A stretch of DNA of 64,000 nt from CBDBJR01 sp965206445 (GTDB lineage: Bacteria; Pseudomonadota; Gammaproteobacteria; Arenicellales; Poriferihabitantaceae), in contig CBDBJR010000002.1 in assembly GCA_965206445.1 (NCBI GenBank), positions 1,674,001 through 1,738,000 on the forward strand, written 5' to 3'. Under the pieces are notes generated by a model that searched no databases, was not told where the DNA came from, and saw nothing but the letters and a program-made list of their open reading frames with translations. Below, one piece after another: positions 24,206 through 32,713 of this stretch (within the stretch, counting starts at the first letter, position 1; each line of letters begins with the position of its first letter). The translations under genes were made by a program, and so were the position numbers.

Positions 24206-25483
24206 TTATACGTCAACCCCGACATATTCGATATAGGCTTGATTGCGTATCGAAGTATACCAGTCGTTGTACAACTCGGCGGCTTTGCGCCTGAAGATTA
24301 TCTGCCGGGCCCGGTCGCGCGCATTGGCCTCGACAATATCGACCTTGCGCCGCTCCAGTACTTCAATCAGATGATAGCCTGTCGGGGTTAAAACCGGTTC
24401 GCTGATGTCGCCTGTTTTCAGCGCCATCACCGCCCGCTCAAACGCCGGCGCGGCATCCCCCGGGCCAATCCAGCCGAGCAGGCCGCCATCGGCACGGGTG
24501 CTGTTTTCCTGTGAATTCAAGCGTGCAATCCGGTCGAAATCTTCACCTTGCAGAATCTGCTGCCGCAGCCGCCGGGTTTTTTCCAGCGTTTCTTGCTGCG
24601 TCTCATTAGCCGACCCTTGAACCAGAATATGGCGCACTTTGTGTTGTTGTACGGTCTCCCGGCCTTTTTCGTCATGCAGTTTCAATAAGTGCAAGCCGTT
24701 GCCGCTTTCGATTATTTCACTGACGCTGCCGACCTCGGTGCGCCGCAGTGCGGCAACAAACTCGTCCGCCAATTGATTTTGCGTCCGCCAGCCAAGCAGC
24801 CCTCCTTGCGCCTTGTTACCGTCGGAAAAATCAGCCACCGCTTGTTCAAAAGAGCCGCCGGCCAGCAAAGCCTGCCGCAAGCGTACCAGATTTTCTTTAT
24901 CGGCAGCGGACTGCTCAGCCGATTTATCGCCCGACGAAATCCACAAATGTGAAACCCGGAAGGCCTCATCCGACACCAAAAGCTCCCGGTGGTTTTGCAG
25001 ATAATTGTCCACCTCCTGCTCGCTGATCACCACCCTGGAATTGATAGTGAGATCGATCAGGATCTGAATCAAGCGCTGCTGCCGCAGGGTCGAACGAAAT
25101 TGGGCCGCGGTAATGCCGTCTTGCTTCAGCTGGCGCAACAGTTGCTCCCGCGTCATTTGATTGCGCCCAGCGACAAACGCGGCCACGTCATCGAGCTGCG
25201 TTTCACTGATGCTGATTCCCAGCAAACCGGCTTGCTGGAGTTGAATCCGTTCGTCGATCATCTGCTCCAGTAAATCGGTATTGATTTCGCCGTTGAATGC
25301 CGCCAGGCCGCCGTCGTTTTGGATCGTTTCATAGTGATGGCGGGACTGGTATTCACCCAGCGTAATCGCTTCACTATTGACAATCACCAGTATGCGGTCG
25401 ATCGATACGATACCGGCCCCGATGCCCGGCAGCAGCAGCATCGCCATCGTCAAGAGCACGCCAAAGAGCTTGGTGTTTTTCAT
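24206..25483 (-). CDS. surA: Periplasmic chaperone/peptidylprolyl isomerase SurA
   Basis: About 425 residues. After a signal peptide (MKNTKLFGVLLTMAMLLLPGIGAG), a SurA_N domain (DRILVIVNSEAITLGEY...) precedes two parvulin domains, one around FRVSHLWISSGD...GGLLGWRTQNQL and one around VRHILVQGSANE...GGLLGWIGPGD, then the C-terminal helix. SurA escorts outer-membrane proteins, including LptD, across the periplasm. It follows lptD by 57 bp on the same strand, the standard arrangement. The usual downstream pdxA-ksgA-apaG genes are replaced by ubiK-comM. Confidence 0.95.
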   Translation of the reverse strand: MKNTKLFGVLLTMAMLLLPGIGAGIVSIDRILVIVNSEAITLGEYQSRHHYETIQNDGGLAAFNGEINTDLLEQMIDERIQLQQAGLLGISISETQLDDVAAFVAGRNQMTREQLLRQLKQDGITAAQFRSTLRQQRLIQILIDLTINSRVVISEQEVDNYLQNHRELLVSDEAFRVSHLWISSGDKSAEQSAADKENLVRLRQALLAGGSFEQAVADFSDGNKAQGGLLGWRTQNQLADEFVAALRRTEVGSVSEIIESGNGLHLLKLHDEKGRETVQQHKVRHILVQGSANETQQETLEKTRRLRQQILQGEDFDRIARLNSQENSTRADGGLLGWIGPGDAAPAFERAVMALKTGDISEPVLTPTGYHLIEVLERRKVDIVEANARDRARQIIFRRKAAELYNDWYTSIRNQAYIEYVGVDV

Positions 25484-25540
25484 AGTAATTCCAGCAGTAG
25501 ACGCAGCCGGCAAACCGCTGCCATCCGATTAACCATATAA

Positions 25541-27865
25541 TTAGAATCGCGTGCCAATTCGCCCCAGACTATCCAGTTCCAAAATCACCAGCACCCGGCT
25601 TTTGAATTCCCCCTGCCCGTTCAGGTGGCGTTGCAGCGCCAGGCGAACCGCCCAGCAGCAGCTATCATAGTTGACCCCCAGGCCGGATGAACGCAACTCC
25701 GCATCTTCGATCGAGTATGCGGCCTGGCCGGTAAACTGCCAATGTTCGGCCAGCGGCGTTGCAAACGAAAAATTAAACTGCTCCCGATCATCGTCGCCAG
25801 CGCCAATAGTACCATTGGAGCGCGTATAGGTGATAGCGGCGCGGCGTTGGTGGCGATGGTAATCTGCCGAAAACCGGATTGCGCCGAGCTCGCTTTGGGC
25901 ATTGTCCCAGCGGGCAAACGCAGACAGCCGCCAGTCGGTTTGTATATTCGCAGTCGCTTCGGCAATAAAGTCGGATTGGCGCCCGGTTTCCACCGCCGAA
26001 TCGGCGGTCAGCCCTACTTTGCGGTCGCGCAGGTAGAATACCTGCCCGAGGTTGATTTGGAATCGCTGCCGACCGCTCTCCTGTTCGATAATGCGGCTGC
26101 TCAGGCCGAGCGAAATCTGCCGGCTATCGCCCACTCTGTCGCCGCCAAAAAACCGATTCTCGCGGAAAAAATGGTTAAAACTGCTATTGCTGCCAAGGCC
26201 GGTGTCAAAATTGGGAAACGTTTCCTGCTCCTGTTTATCGGCAATATCGAGATAAAATAATCGCGGCTCCAGCGATTGACTGTAGTATTTGCTGCGATAT
26301 TCAAACTGACGATCGAAATACAGCCCGCTGTCGAGACTGAAAATCGGAATGGAAACGCTCGGTGAATCATCGTCAGAGGTGGGATTATCGAGCGAATAGT
26401 GAATCGTTTGCAGCGATAATCTGGGCGTGATGTATCCGTAGGCAGGTTTCAGCGGCAGGCTTATATAGGGCTTTAGTCGTAATCGGGAGCCGGAAACACG
26501 GTTGTTATCGGCATGCTCAAAATTGGTGTAGGCCACATCCGCCCCGGTCTTGAATACACCCAGGCTGTGCGGCTTGATATGCAGTGACAGCTCCGGCAGG
26601 ATTTCATACGGTCGGTCGCTGTCGGTCAGCCGATTATTGACCACGTCATAGCCGACGGCGCGCAGTTGAAATCGCAGCCGGCGGTCGGTATAGCGCAGCT
26701 TGCCCCGCTGCGCGACAAAGCTGGAGCCGACAATGTCGATATCGCTGTTGAAATCACGCAGATAATCGCTGTCGGAAACGGTTTGCAGGTCGATGCCGGC
26801 ATCCCAGTTTCGACTCAGGCGATGCACATGATCGAGCTTGATTGCGTGGCGCGTTTGATCGTCATACACCGCGTCCACCGGGAGATATTCGGCCTGCAAC
26901 CGGCTACGGCTGTTTGCGCTCAGATGCCGATATTCACCGTACAGCTGTACGCCGCGCCGGGTCAGCAGCCGGGCCACCAGCGTCGCATCCTGCTGCGGGG
27001 CAATGTTCAGGTAATAGGGCACTTCCAGGATCAACCCCGATTGGTTGTCATAGCCGGCGGCCGGGAACAAAAAGCCGGTTTTCCGTTCGTCGGTGAGCGG
27101 AAAGGTGGCGGCGGGAAAATAGAAAATCGGCAGCCCCATGAACCTGAGCGTCATGTTTTTTGCCTTGCCGACGCCGGTGGCATGGTCAAGATCGATTTGC
27201 CGAGCCTGCAGTAACACATCGTCCTGCCCTTGTGCGCACGTAGTCAGCGTCGTGTTATGCAGGCGCTCGGTTGCCTTGCCGGTAAACTCAATGCGATCTG
27301 CCGTCGCCCGCATCCCGACATAAACCGGCTGGTCGCCGGTTGTCGGCGCCGCTGCCGACCGGGCATGCGCGGTTCGCAGCCGCACGTTTTGCGCGCTGCC
27401 GGTATACGCATCCAGTTGCGCGGTGATCGAATCTGCTCGAATTTCAGTCCCGTTCGGCAGATAGAGATGCGCATCGCCCACCGCTTCGGCCATAGTGGAG
27501 GTTTGATGGTAGGTGATTTCATTGGCGTATATACCACGCCGCCCCTGCGTTACCTGTGCATTCCCGAGCAGCAAAAGCGTATCGTCCTGCCGGGCCGAAA
27601 TCTGGTCGGCTGCGGCATTGATTGGCAGCGCGTCGGGCTCACCCGGTGGTGCGGTTTGCAGTTCCGGCGGTATGGCTATCCGTTCGGTATGGCATACGTC
27701 GGCAGCGACAAAGCCGATTTCCTGCTGTGGCAGAATCAGCTGAGCCTGCGTATCCGCCGGCATGGATAACAGATTCAGGGCGAGCACGGCAAGCGACAGG
27801 ACGCTGGCGGAAATGCGGTGCGGTGGTGGCTTAATCGATGGATGCAAGGGGAAAAAACGCAGCAT
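25541..27865 (-). CDS. lptD: LPS assembly outer-membrane protein LptD
   Basis: About 774 residues. A signal peptide (ends near PADTQAQ) leads to an OstA-like periplasmic domain (DALPINAAADQISARQDDTLLLLGNAQVTQGRRGIYA region), then the large beta-barrel with GLPIFYFPAATFPLTDERKTGFLFP. The conserved C-terminal cysteine pair YDSCCWAVRL, used for the inter-domain disulfides with N-terminal cysteines, is present. LptD with LptE inserts lipopolysaccharide at the cell surface. A start 18 bp upstream (27883) is possible. It is divergent from murU with overlapping promoters. Confidence 0.95.
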   Translation of the reverse strand: MLRFFPLHPSIKPPPHRISASVLSLAVLALNLLSMPADTQAQLILPQQEIGFVAADVCHTERIAIPPELQTAPPGEPDALPINAAADQISARQDDTLLLLGNAQVTQGRRGIYANEITYHQTSTMAEAVGDAHLYLPNGTEIRADSITAQLDAYTGSAQNVRLRTAHARSAAAPTTGDQPVYVGMRATADRIEFTGKATERLHNTTLTTCAQGQDDVLLQARQIDLDHATGVGKAKNMTLRFMGLPIFYFPAATFPLTDERKTGFLFPAAGYDNQSGLILEVPYYLNIAPQQDATLVARLLTRRGVQLYGEYRHLSANSRSRLQAEYLPVDAVYDDQTRHAIKLDHVHRLSRNWDAGIDLQTVSDSDYLRDFNSDIDIVGSSFVAQRGKLRYTDRRLRFQLRAVGYDVVNNRLTDSDRPYEILPELSLHIKPHSLGVFKTGADVAYTNFEHADNNRVSGSRLRLKPYISLPLKPAYGYITPRLSLQTIHYSLDNPTSDDDSPSVSIPIFSLDSGLYFDRQFEYRSKYYSQSLEPRLFYLDIADKQEQETFPNFDTGLGSNSSFNHFFRENRFFGGDRVGDSRQISLGLSSRIIEQESGRQRFQINLGQVFYLRDRKVGLTADSAVETGRQSDFIAEATANIQTDWRLSAFARWDNAQSELGAIRFSADYHRHQRRAAITYTRSNGTIGAGDDDREQFNFSFATPLAEHWQFTGQAAYSIEDAELRSSGLGVNYDSCCWAVRLALQRHLNGQGEFKSRVLVILELDSLGRIGTRF

Positions 27866-27919
27866 AATTACCGTTTTATTCAAAAATTTTCCAATATGAC
27901 ACGATTCGTTTCGGTTATC

Positions 27920-27945
27920 ATTATAAGCATCAGGCTGTCTATAAT
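27920..27945. promoter_or_regulatory. Divergent lptD/murU promoter -10 elements
   Basis: A perfect TATAAT lies on the plus strand at 27940-27945, 35 bp before the murU GTG. A second TATAAT lies on the minus strand (27925 to 27920), about 55 bp before lptD. The -35 positions are weak on both sides, and each polymerase footprint would overlap the other, so lptD and murU transcription may be mutually exclusive. Confidence 0.4.
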
Positions 27946-27979
27946 CTATGGAAATTCACCTTGCAAGCCGGATATCCCC

Positions 27980-28663
27980 GTGGATGTAATGCTGCTGGCC
28001 GCCGGTCGCGGCGAGCGCTTGCGTCCTTTGACCGACACCACGCCAAAACCACTGATTCCGGTCAACGGCAAAGCGGTTATTGAGCATTGCCTTGAGGCGC
28101 TGGGACGGCAGGGTTTTCGCAATGTCGTTGTCAATCTCAGCTACCTCGGCCGGCAAATTCGCGCTGTGCTGGGCGACGGTCGGCGCTTTGGGCTGCGGAT
28201 TCGCTATTCGGTAGAGCAGCCCACGGCACTGGAAAGCGCCGGCGGTATTCGTCAGGCATTGCCACTGTTTCAGGGCGACAAACTGCTGGTGATGAATGCC
28301 GACATTATTACCGACATGGATTTTTCCGCTATCGCTCTGCCGGCTGCATACGACCTGCATTTGATAATGGTGCGCAACCCCGCGCACCACCCGGCCGGCG
28401 ATTTTGCACTCGACCTGCACACGCAGCCGCAGGAGCTGCTATTGCCGGATGAGCGGCGCCCGAGCTATACCTTTTCCGGCGTCGGCTGCTATCGACTTTC
28501 CCTGTTCCGGGCGGTGCCGCCGGGCACGGCAAAGCTGGCGCCGTTGATCCGGCAAGCCATCGCCGCCCGCAAGGCCAGCGCCGGGCTGCATACCGGAAAA
28601 TGGTTCGATATCGGTACTGTGGAGAGATTGCGGCAGGCCGAAAAGTGTCTGCGCGAGGGTTAA
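27980..28663 (+). CDS. murU: N-acetylmuramate alpha-1-phosphate uridylyltransferase MurU
   Basis: A 227-residue nucleotidyltransferase. The signature LLAAGRGERLRPLTDTTPKPLIPV is at residues 4-28 and the metal-binding NADII near 105. MurU converts MurNAc-1-phosphate to UDP-MurNAc in the fosfomycin-bypass recycling route. The GTG start places the signature at the usual distance; the upstream in-frame sequence runs through the lptD promoter region. In Pseudomonas amgK sits between lptD and murU, but here murU is immediately divergent from lptD and no amgK is visible in the window. Confidence 0.87.
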   Translation: MDVMLLAAGRGERLRPLTDTTPKPLIPVNGKAVIEHCLEALGRQGFRNVVVNLSYLGRQIRAVLGDGRRFGLRIRYSVEQPTALESAGGIRQALPLFQGDKLLVMNADIITDMDFSAIALPAAYDLHLIMVRNPAHHPAGDFALDLHTQPQELLLPDERRPSYTFSGVGCYRLSLFRAVPPGTAKLAPLIRQAIAARKASAGLHTGKWFDIGTVERLRQAEKCLREG

Positions 28664-28665
28664 TT

Positions 28666-29283
28666 TCAAGCAGTCGGCGCTAGTTGTTCGAGCAACTGCT
28701 CAACCAGGCGCCGCTCCAATGCCGCCCGCTCTTCGGTGACGCCGAAATCATCGAGCTGGGTTACGCGCAGCTGCGCAAGCCCGCAGGGTTGGATGTGCCG
28801 ATACGGTGTCAAATCCATACGCACATTCAGGCTCACACCATGATAACAGCAGCCTTTGCGTATACGGAGCCCCAGGGCGGCAATTTTAGCGCCATTGACA
28901 TACACGCCGGGCGCTCCATTCCTGCGTTTCGCAGTGATGCCCAGCTGCGCCAGTACGGTAATCATTGCCTGCTCGACCCGCAGCACCAAAGACCGCGGGC
29001 CGAATCGCCGGCGTTTCAGGTTTAACAGCAGATAGGCGACTATCTGTCCCGGCCCGTGATAGGTCATCTGCCCGCCGCGGTCGGAGTCAATGACGGGGAT
29101 GGATTTGCCGGCGGGGTCGGGGGTGTCGCGGCAACTGATGCCGCGGGTATAGACGGGGAAATGCTCGGTCAGCCAGATTTGATCCGGTTCGCCGGGCGAT
29201 CTTCGATCGGTAAAATCGCGCATCGCAGACCATACCGATTGATACTCGGTCAACCCCCAATGCACCACTACTTCATCCGTCAT
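28666..29283 (-). CDS. lipB: Octanoyl-[acyl carrier protein] protein octanoyltransferase LipB
   Basis: A 205-residue enzyme that moves the octanoyl chain from ACP to lipoyl domains. RGGQMTYHGPGQIVAYLL is the family hallmark; the catalytic lysine lies in GAKIAALGLR and the catalytic cysteine in IQPCGL. The cofactor-site YHGVSLNV is also conserved. It starts 15 bp after dacC, as in many gammaproteobacteria, though the usual intervening DUF493 (ybeD) gene is missing and lipA is not adjacent. Its stop is 2 bp from the convergent murU end. Confidence 0.94.
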   Translation of the reverse strand: MTDEVVVHWGLTEYQSVWSAMRDFTDRRSPGEPDQIWLTEHFPVYTRGISCRDTPDPAGKSIPVIDSDRGGQMTYHGPGQIVAYLLLNLKRRRFGPRSLVLRVEQAMITVLAQLGITAKRRNGAPGVYVNGAKIAALGLRIRKGCCYHGVSLNVRMDLTPYRHIQPCGLAQLRVTQLDDFGVTEERAALERRLVEQLLEQLAPTA

Positions 29284-29298
29284 CTACACCCTCAAAAG

Positions 29299-30474
29299 TC
29301 ACCTCAGCAGTTTCCTGGCATAATCCAGCAGGCGTGACCACCAGGGCCCCTCGGGGTAGGCCTGGTGCAGATATAGCCCGCGTTGTAAAAACACCTGTTC
29401 GTCATAGCGCATTTCAATCAGGCCAATTCGGCTGCCGCTCTCCTGCGGCGCCTCGATGTATGCCGGCAGGTCGATGCGCGATGACAGCGCCGCCGACGTG
29501 CCTTTGGGGAACAAGACCGCCAAACGCCGGTTGACCGTCGTCTGTGCGTACGGGACCTGGCCCATCAATAACGCCACTTCCTGTACCACCGCTTCAGGCT
29601 CGTACAGCACGTTGTTTTCATAGGAAGCATAGCCATACTGCAGCAGCGATTGCACCATATTCGCTCTTTGCCGGGCGCTTTTCGCCCCGGCTACCGCGGC
29701 GACCAGGCGCAGCCCGTCGCGTTCGGCGGTGCCAATCAGACAATAGCCCGCTTTTCGTGTATAGCCGGTTTTAATTCCATCAACGGTGGGGTCGCGCCGC
29801 AGCAATACATTGCGGTTTGGCTGCGTAATATTGTTGTAGGTAAATTCGCGGATGGAATAATAGGTGTAGTCGTCCGGGAAGCGGCGAATCAACGCCATCG
29901 ACAGTAATACCATATCGGCCAGGCTGCTGTATTGGCGCTCATCCGGCAAGCCGTTGCTGTTGGCAAAATGGGTGTTGATCATGCCCAGTTTGCTCGCTGT
30001 ACGGTTCATGCGAGCGACAAAGTGTGCCTCAGAACCGGATATATGTTCTGCCAATGCGACCGCCGCATCATTGCCTGACTGCACCACCAGGCCTTTGATC
30101 AGATCGTCAATTGAAACTTGAGTATCAACTTCAATAAACATCCGTGAACCCTTTGATTTCCATGCTTTTTCACTAATGTAAGTCAAGTCATCGCGGGCAA
30201 TTTCCTGTTTTTTCAGCGCCTCGAAGGTCAGATAACTGGTCATCAGCTTGGTTAAGCTGGCGGGTTCGATACGGGTGTGCGGGTTGTGGTCGGCCAGTAT
30301 CCAGCCGTTGTCAAAATCGGCCAACAACCAGCTATCAACTGCCGGGGCAGGCGCCGGGACCGTTGATTTAAGCAACTCCGGAATCGACTGCAAAGGTTGG
30401 TACGGTGCCAATTGCGGCGTTTGCGCCGATGCGCTGCAGCACAGGCAAAACAACAGGGTCAATACTCGGAACAT
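29299..30474 (-). CDS. dacC: D-alanyl-D-alanine carboxypeptidase (PBP5/6 type)
   Basis: A 391-residue low-molecular-weight penicillin-binding protein. After a signal peptide (ends SASAQT), the SxxK motif is SLTKLMTSY near residues 82-85, SxN is SGNDAA, and KTG is GIKTGYTRKAGYCL. The C-terminal PBP5_C domain and a terminal amphipathic anchor (WWSRLLDYARKLLR) are present. It trims the fifth D-Ala from murein pentapeptides. It sits between mltB and lipB. A 10-bp tandem repeat lies just upstream of its start. Confidence 0.94.
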   Translation of the reverse strand: MFRVLTLLFCLCCSASAQTPQLAPYQPLQSIPELLKSTVPAPAPAVDSWLLADFDNGWILADHNPHTRIEPASLTKLMTSYLTFEALKKQEIARDDLTYISEKAWKSKGSRMFIEVDTQVSIDDLIKGLVVQSGNDAAVALAEHISGSEAHFVARMNRTASKLGMINTHFANSNGLPDERQYSSLADMVLLSMALIRRFPDDYTYYSIREFTYNNITQPNRNVLLRRDPTVDGIKTGYTRKAGYCLIGTAERDGLRLVAAVAGAKSARQRANMVQSLLQYGYASYENNVLYEPEAVVQEVALLMGQVPYAQTTVNRRLAVLFPKGTSAALSSRIDLPAYIEAPQESGSRIGLIEMRYDEQVFLQRGLYLHQAYPEGPWWSRLLDYARKLLR

Positions 30475-30480
30475 GCTTTT

Positions 30481-30500
30481 TTAGACAGGGTTAGACAGGG
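30481..30500 (+). repeat. 10-bp tandem duplication upstream of dacC
   Basis: TTAGACAGGG occurs twice in a row, ending about 7 bp from the dacC start codon on the minus strand. It falls where the dacC leader and ribosome-binding site would be, so copy number might affect translation. Confidence 0.85.
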
Positions 30501-30602
30501 TTGTTGATTGCGCATTGCTTTTCCTGCGTATGCGGGTAATCCGATTTGGTCGCGACTACCCGTATTACGACAGTAGATACAGCGCTTCGGCTACTCATTC
30601 GG

Positions 30603-31601
30603 TCAGTTGTGATACCGCTGCCGGATCTCCTGCGCCAGCTCGACTACAACCATCGCATAATTGATGCTGGGGTTATAACGCGTGAGCACGTAAAAATTCG
30701 TGAAGCCGACAACATAGCGGCTGCCCTGCTCCAGACTCAGCTTGAGTAAAGCCGCCTGCTCACTGGCATCCTGATGGGCAAACTCAACCCCCGCCTGTTT
30801 GAGCTGGTCAATCGGCAGTTTTGGCTGGGCGCGTTCGGTAACCAGCCGTATCGCCGCCGGCGGCAGATTATCCTGATTATCCACGGCTGCAAACACCCCT
30901 TTTTGCCGCTGCCAGCCATGCCGGGCGAGATAGTTTGCCACACTGCCGATTGCGTCGCTGATCTCATTTACCAGATCACGCGTTCCGTTTTGATTGAAAT
31001 CAACCGAGTATTCAGCATAGCTGCTGGGCATGAATTGTGGGATGCCGATAGCGCCTGCAAATGAGCCCAATACACTGGTCGGGTCAATTTTTTCTGCTCG
31101 TATGGTGTTTAAAAATGTACGCAGCTCGCTGCTGAAAAACCGGCTTCTGCGCGGCAACCGGGCGGTCAGCGTGACCAGCGCATCCAATACCCGCTTGTTT
31201 CCCAGCTGTATGCCATAGTGGGTTTCAACCCCGATCAGGGCCACCATAATCGCTTGCGGCACGCCGTACTGTTGTTCCGCCTGCTGTAGTAACGCGGCAT
31301 GCTGCCGCCAGAATTTCACACCGCGTTGGATGCGGTCGCGGTTGATAAACAGTTTTTTGTAACGATACCAGGGCTGTGATTCATACTGCCGATTCATGGC
31401 TTCAATGATGCTGTTGTCGATTTTCGCCGACGCCAGAATGTTTATCAACTCGGATTTCGGGTAGTTATCCTCGCGCACCATCGTCTCGACCAACTCGGTC
31501 AGCTCCGGATAATCCGCCACTTCCAGTGCCGAGGCCGGGACGCAGCAGATAAAAAACAACATGGCCAGCAGGCCGGGGCGTGTGGTTAAATCTATTTTCA
31601 T
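30603..31601 (-). CDS. mltB: Lytic murein transglycosylase B
   Basis: A 332-residue MltB-family enzyme. The catalytic glutamate is in IGVETHYG; GSFAGAIGIPQFMPSSYAEYSVDFNQNGTRDL is characteristic of the family. The N-terminal hydrophobic segment (LLAMLFFICCVPASA) is a signal peptide; two adjacent cysteines make a lipoprotein possible but the lipobox is not canonical. Its ATG overlaps the rodA stop by 4 bp, so it is translationally coupled to the elongasome operon. Confidence 0.93.
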   Translation of the reverse strand: MKIDLTTRPGLLAMLFFICCVPASALEVADYPELTELVETMVREDNYPKSELINILASAKIDNSIIEAMNRQYESQPWYRYKKLFINRDRIQRGVKFWRQHAALLQQAEQQYGVPQAIMVALIGVETHYGIQLGNKRVLDALVTLTARLPRRSRFFSSELRTFLNTIRAEKIDPTSVLGSFAGAIGIPQFMPSSYAEYSVDFNQNGTRDLVNEISDAIGSVANYLARHGWQRQKGVFAAVDNQDNLPPAAIRLVTERAQPKLPIDQLKQAGVEFAHQDASEQAALLKLSLEQGSRYVVGFTNFYVLTRYNPSINYAMVVVELAQEIRQRYHN

Positions 31602-32686
31602 TGCAGGAGCCTGTTTTTATTTCGTCGAATAGCCATCAACATACCAAATCCAATCATCAACGTAACCATTGATGTGCCGCCGTAGCTGATCAGCGGCAGC
31701 GGCGCGCCGACGACCGGCAGGATGCCGCTGACCATGCCCACATTGACAAATACGTAAAAGAAAAAAGTGACCGACAGGCTGCCGGCCAACAACCGGGCAT
31801 ACGTATCCCGCGCATAAAAGGCGATCGAGAGGCTGCGTATCACCACAAACAAATATAGCCCGAGCAACAATAGCACGCCCAGCAAACCAAACTCTTCCGC
31901 GTAGACCGAGAAAATAAAGTCGGTACTGCGTTCAGGGATAAATTCCAGCTGTGACTGAGTGCCTGCCAGCCAGCCTTTGCCGTCGATGCCGCCCGACCCG
32001 ATCGCGATAATTGATTGGATACTGTGATAGCCGGCGCCCAGCGGGTCGGCCCATGGATTGAACAGCGTTATGATTCGGCGTTTTTGGTAGGGATGCAATA
32101 AAAACCCCCATATAATGGGCGCCGCTAGGCCGAGTATGAGCGTAATGCCGGCAACGTGTTTCCAGCTGATGCCGGCCAGGAAAATGACGATAAGACCGGC
32201 CGAGGCAATCAAAATGGCGGTGCCCAAATCAGGCTGTATTAACACCAATACGGTGGGCAGCAGCACCATGATAACCGCCAGAATCAAATGCCCGCTGGTT
32301 GCCGGCAGGGTGGTTCGGGTTAAGCTCCAGGCGACCATCATCGGCACCGCCAGTTTCATTATTTCAGCCGGTTGGAAGCGGAACAAGCCCAAATCCAGCC
32401 AGCGCTGCGCGCCTTTGCCGACCACACCAAAGCCGAGCACCACCACCAGCAGCAGCAGGCCGAGGACATACAGATGCGGTGACCAGCGCGCCAGGCTGAG
32501 CGGCGATATCTGGGCAAAAACCAGCATCAGGGCAAACGCAAACCCGATCCGAATCGCGTGCTTGATCAGCAGCTCGATATTTTCATCACCGGCGCTGAAC
32601 AGCACTACCAGGCTGAGCCCGCTCAATAGCGCCAATCCGCTCAACAGGGGCAAGTCAACCGGCAATGGCGAGTCGTTTTTCTTCAC
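31598..32686 (-). CDS. mrdB: Peptidoglycan glycosyltransferase RodA
   Basis: A 362-residue SEDS-family protein with about ten transmembrane helices. WSLTR, PDLGTAILI and the GGTSMV block near the C-terminus (GAPLPLISYGGTSMVTLM) are typical. RodA polymerises glycan strands with PBP2 during rod elongation. It begins 27 bp after mrdA and overlaps mltB by 4 bp. Confidence 0.95.
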   Translation of the reverse strand: MKKNDSPLPVDLPLLSGLALLSGLSLVVLFSAGDENIELLIKHAIRIGFAFALMLVFAQISPLSLARWSPHLYVLGLLLLVVVLGFGVVGKGAQRWLDLGLFRFQPAEIMKLAVPMMVAWSLTRTTLPATSGHLILAVIMVLLPTVLVLIQPDLGTAILIASAGLIVIFLAGISWKHVAGITLILGLAAPIIWGFLLHPYQKRRIITLFNPWADPLGAGYHSIQSIIAIGSGGIDGKGWLAGTQSQLEFIPERSTDFIFSVYAEEFGLLGVLLLLGLYLFVVIRSLSIAFYARDTYARLLAGSLSVTFFFYVFVNVGMVSGILPVVGAPLPLISYGGTSMVTLMIGFGMLMAIRRNKNRLLQ

Positions 32687-32713
32687 AGCCGGGGCAGGTC
32701 AATCCGTTATCAC

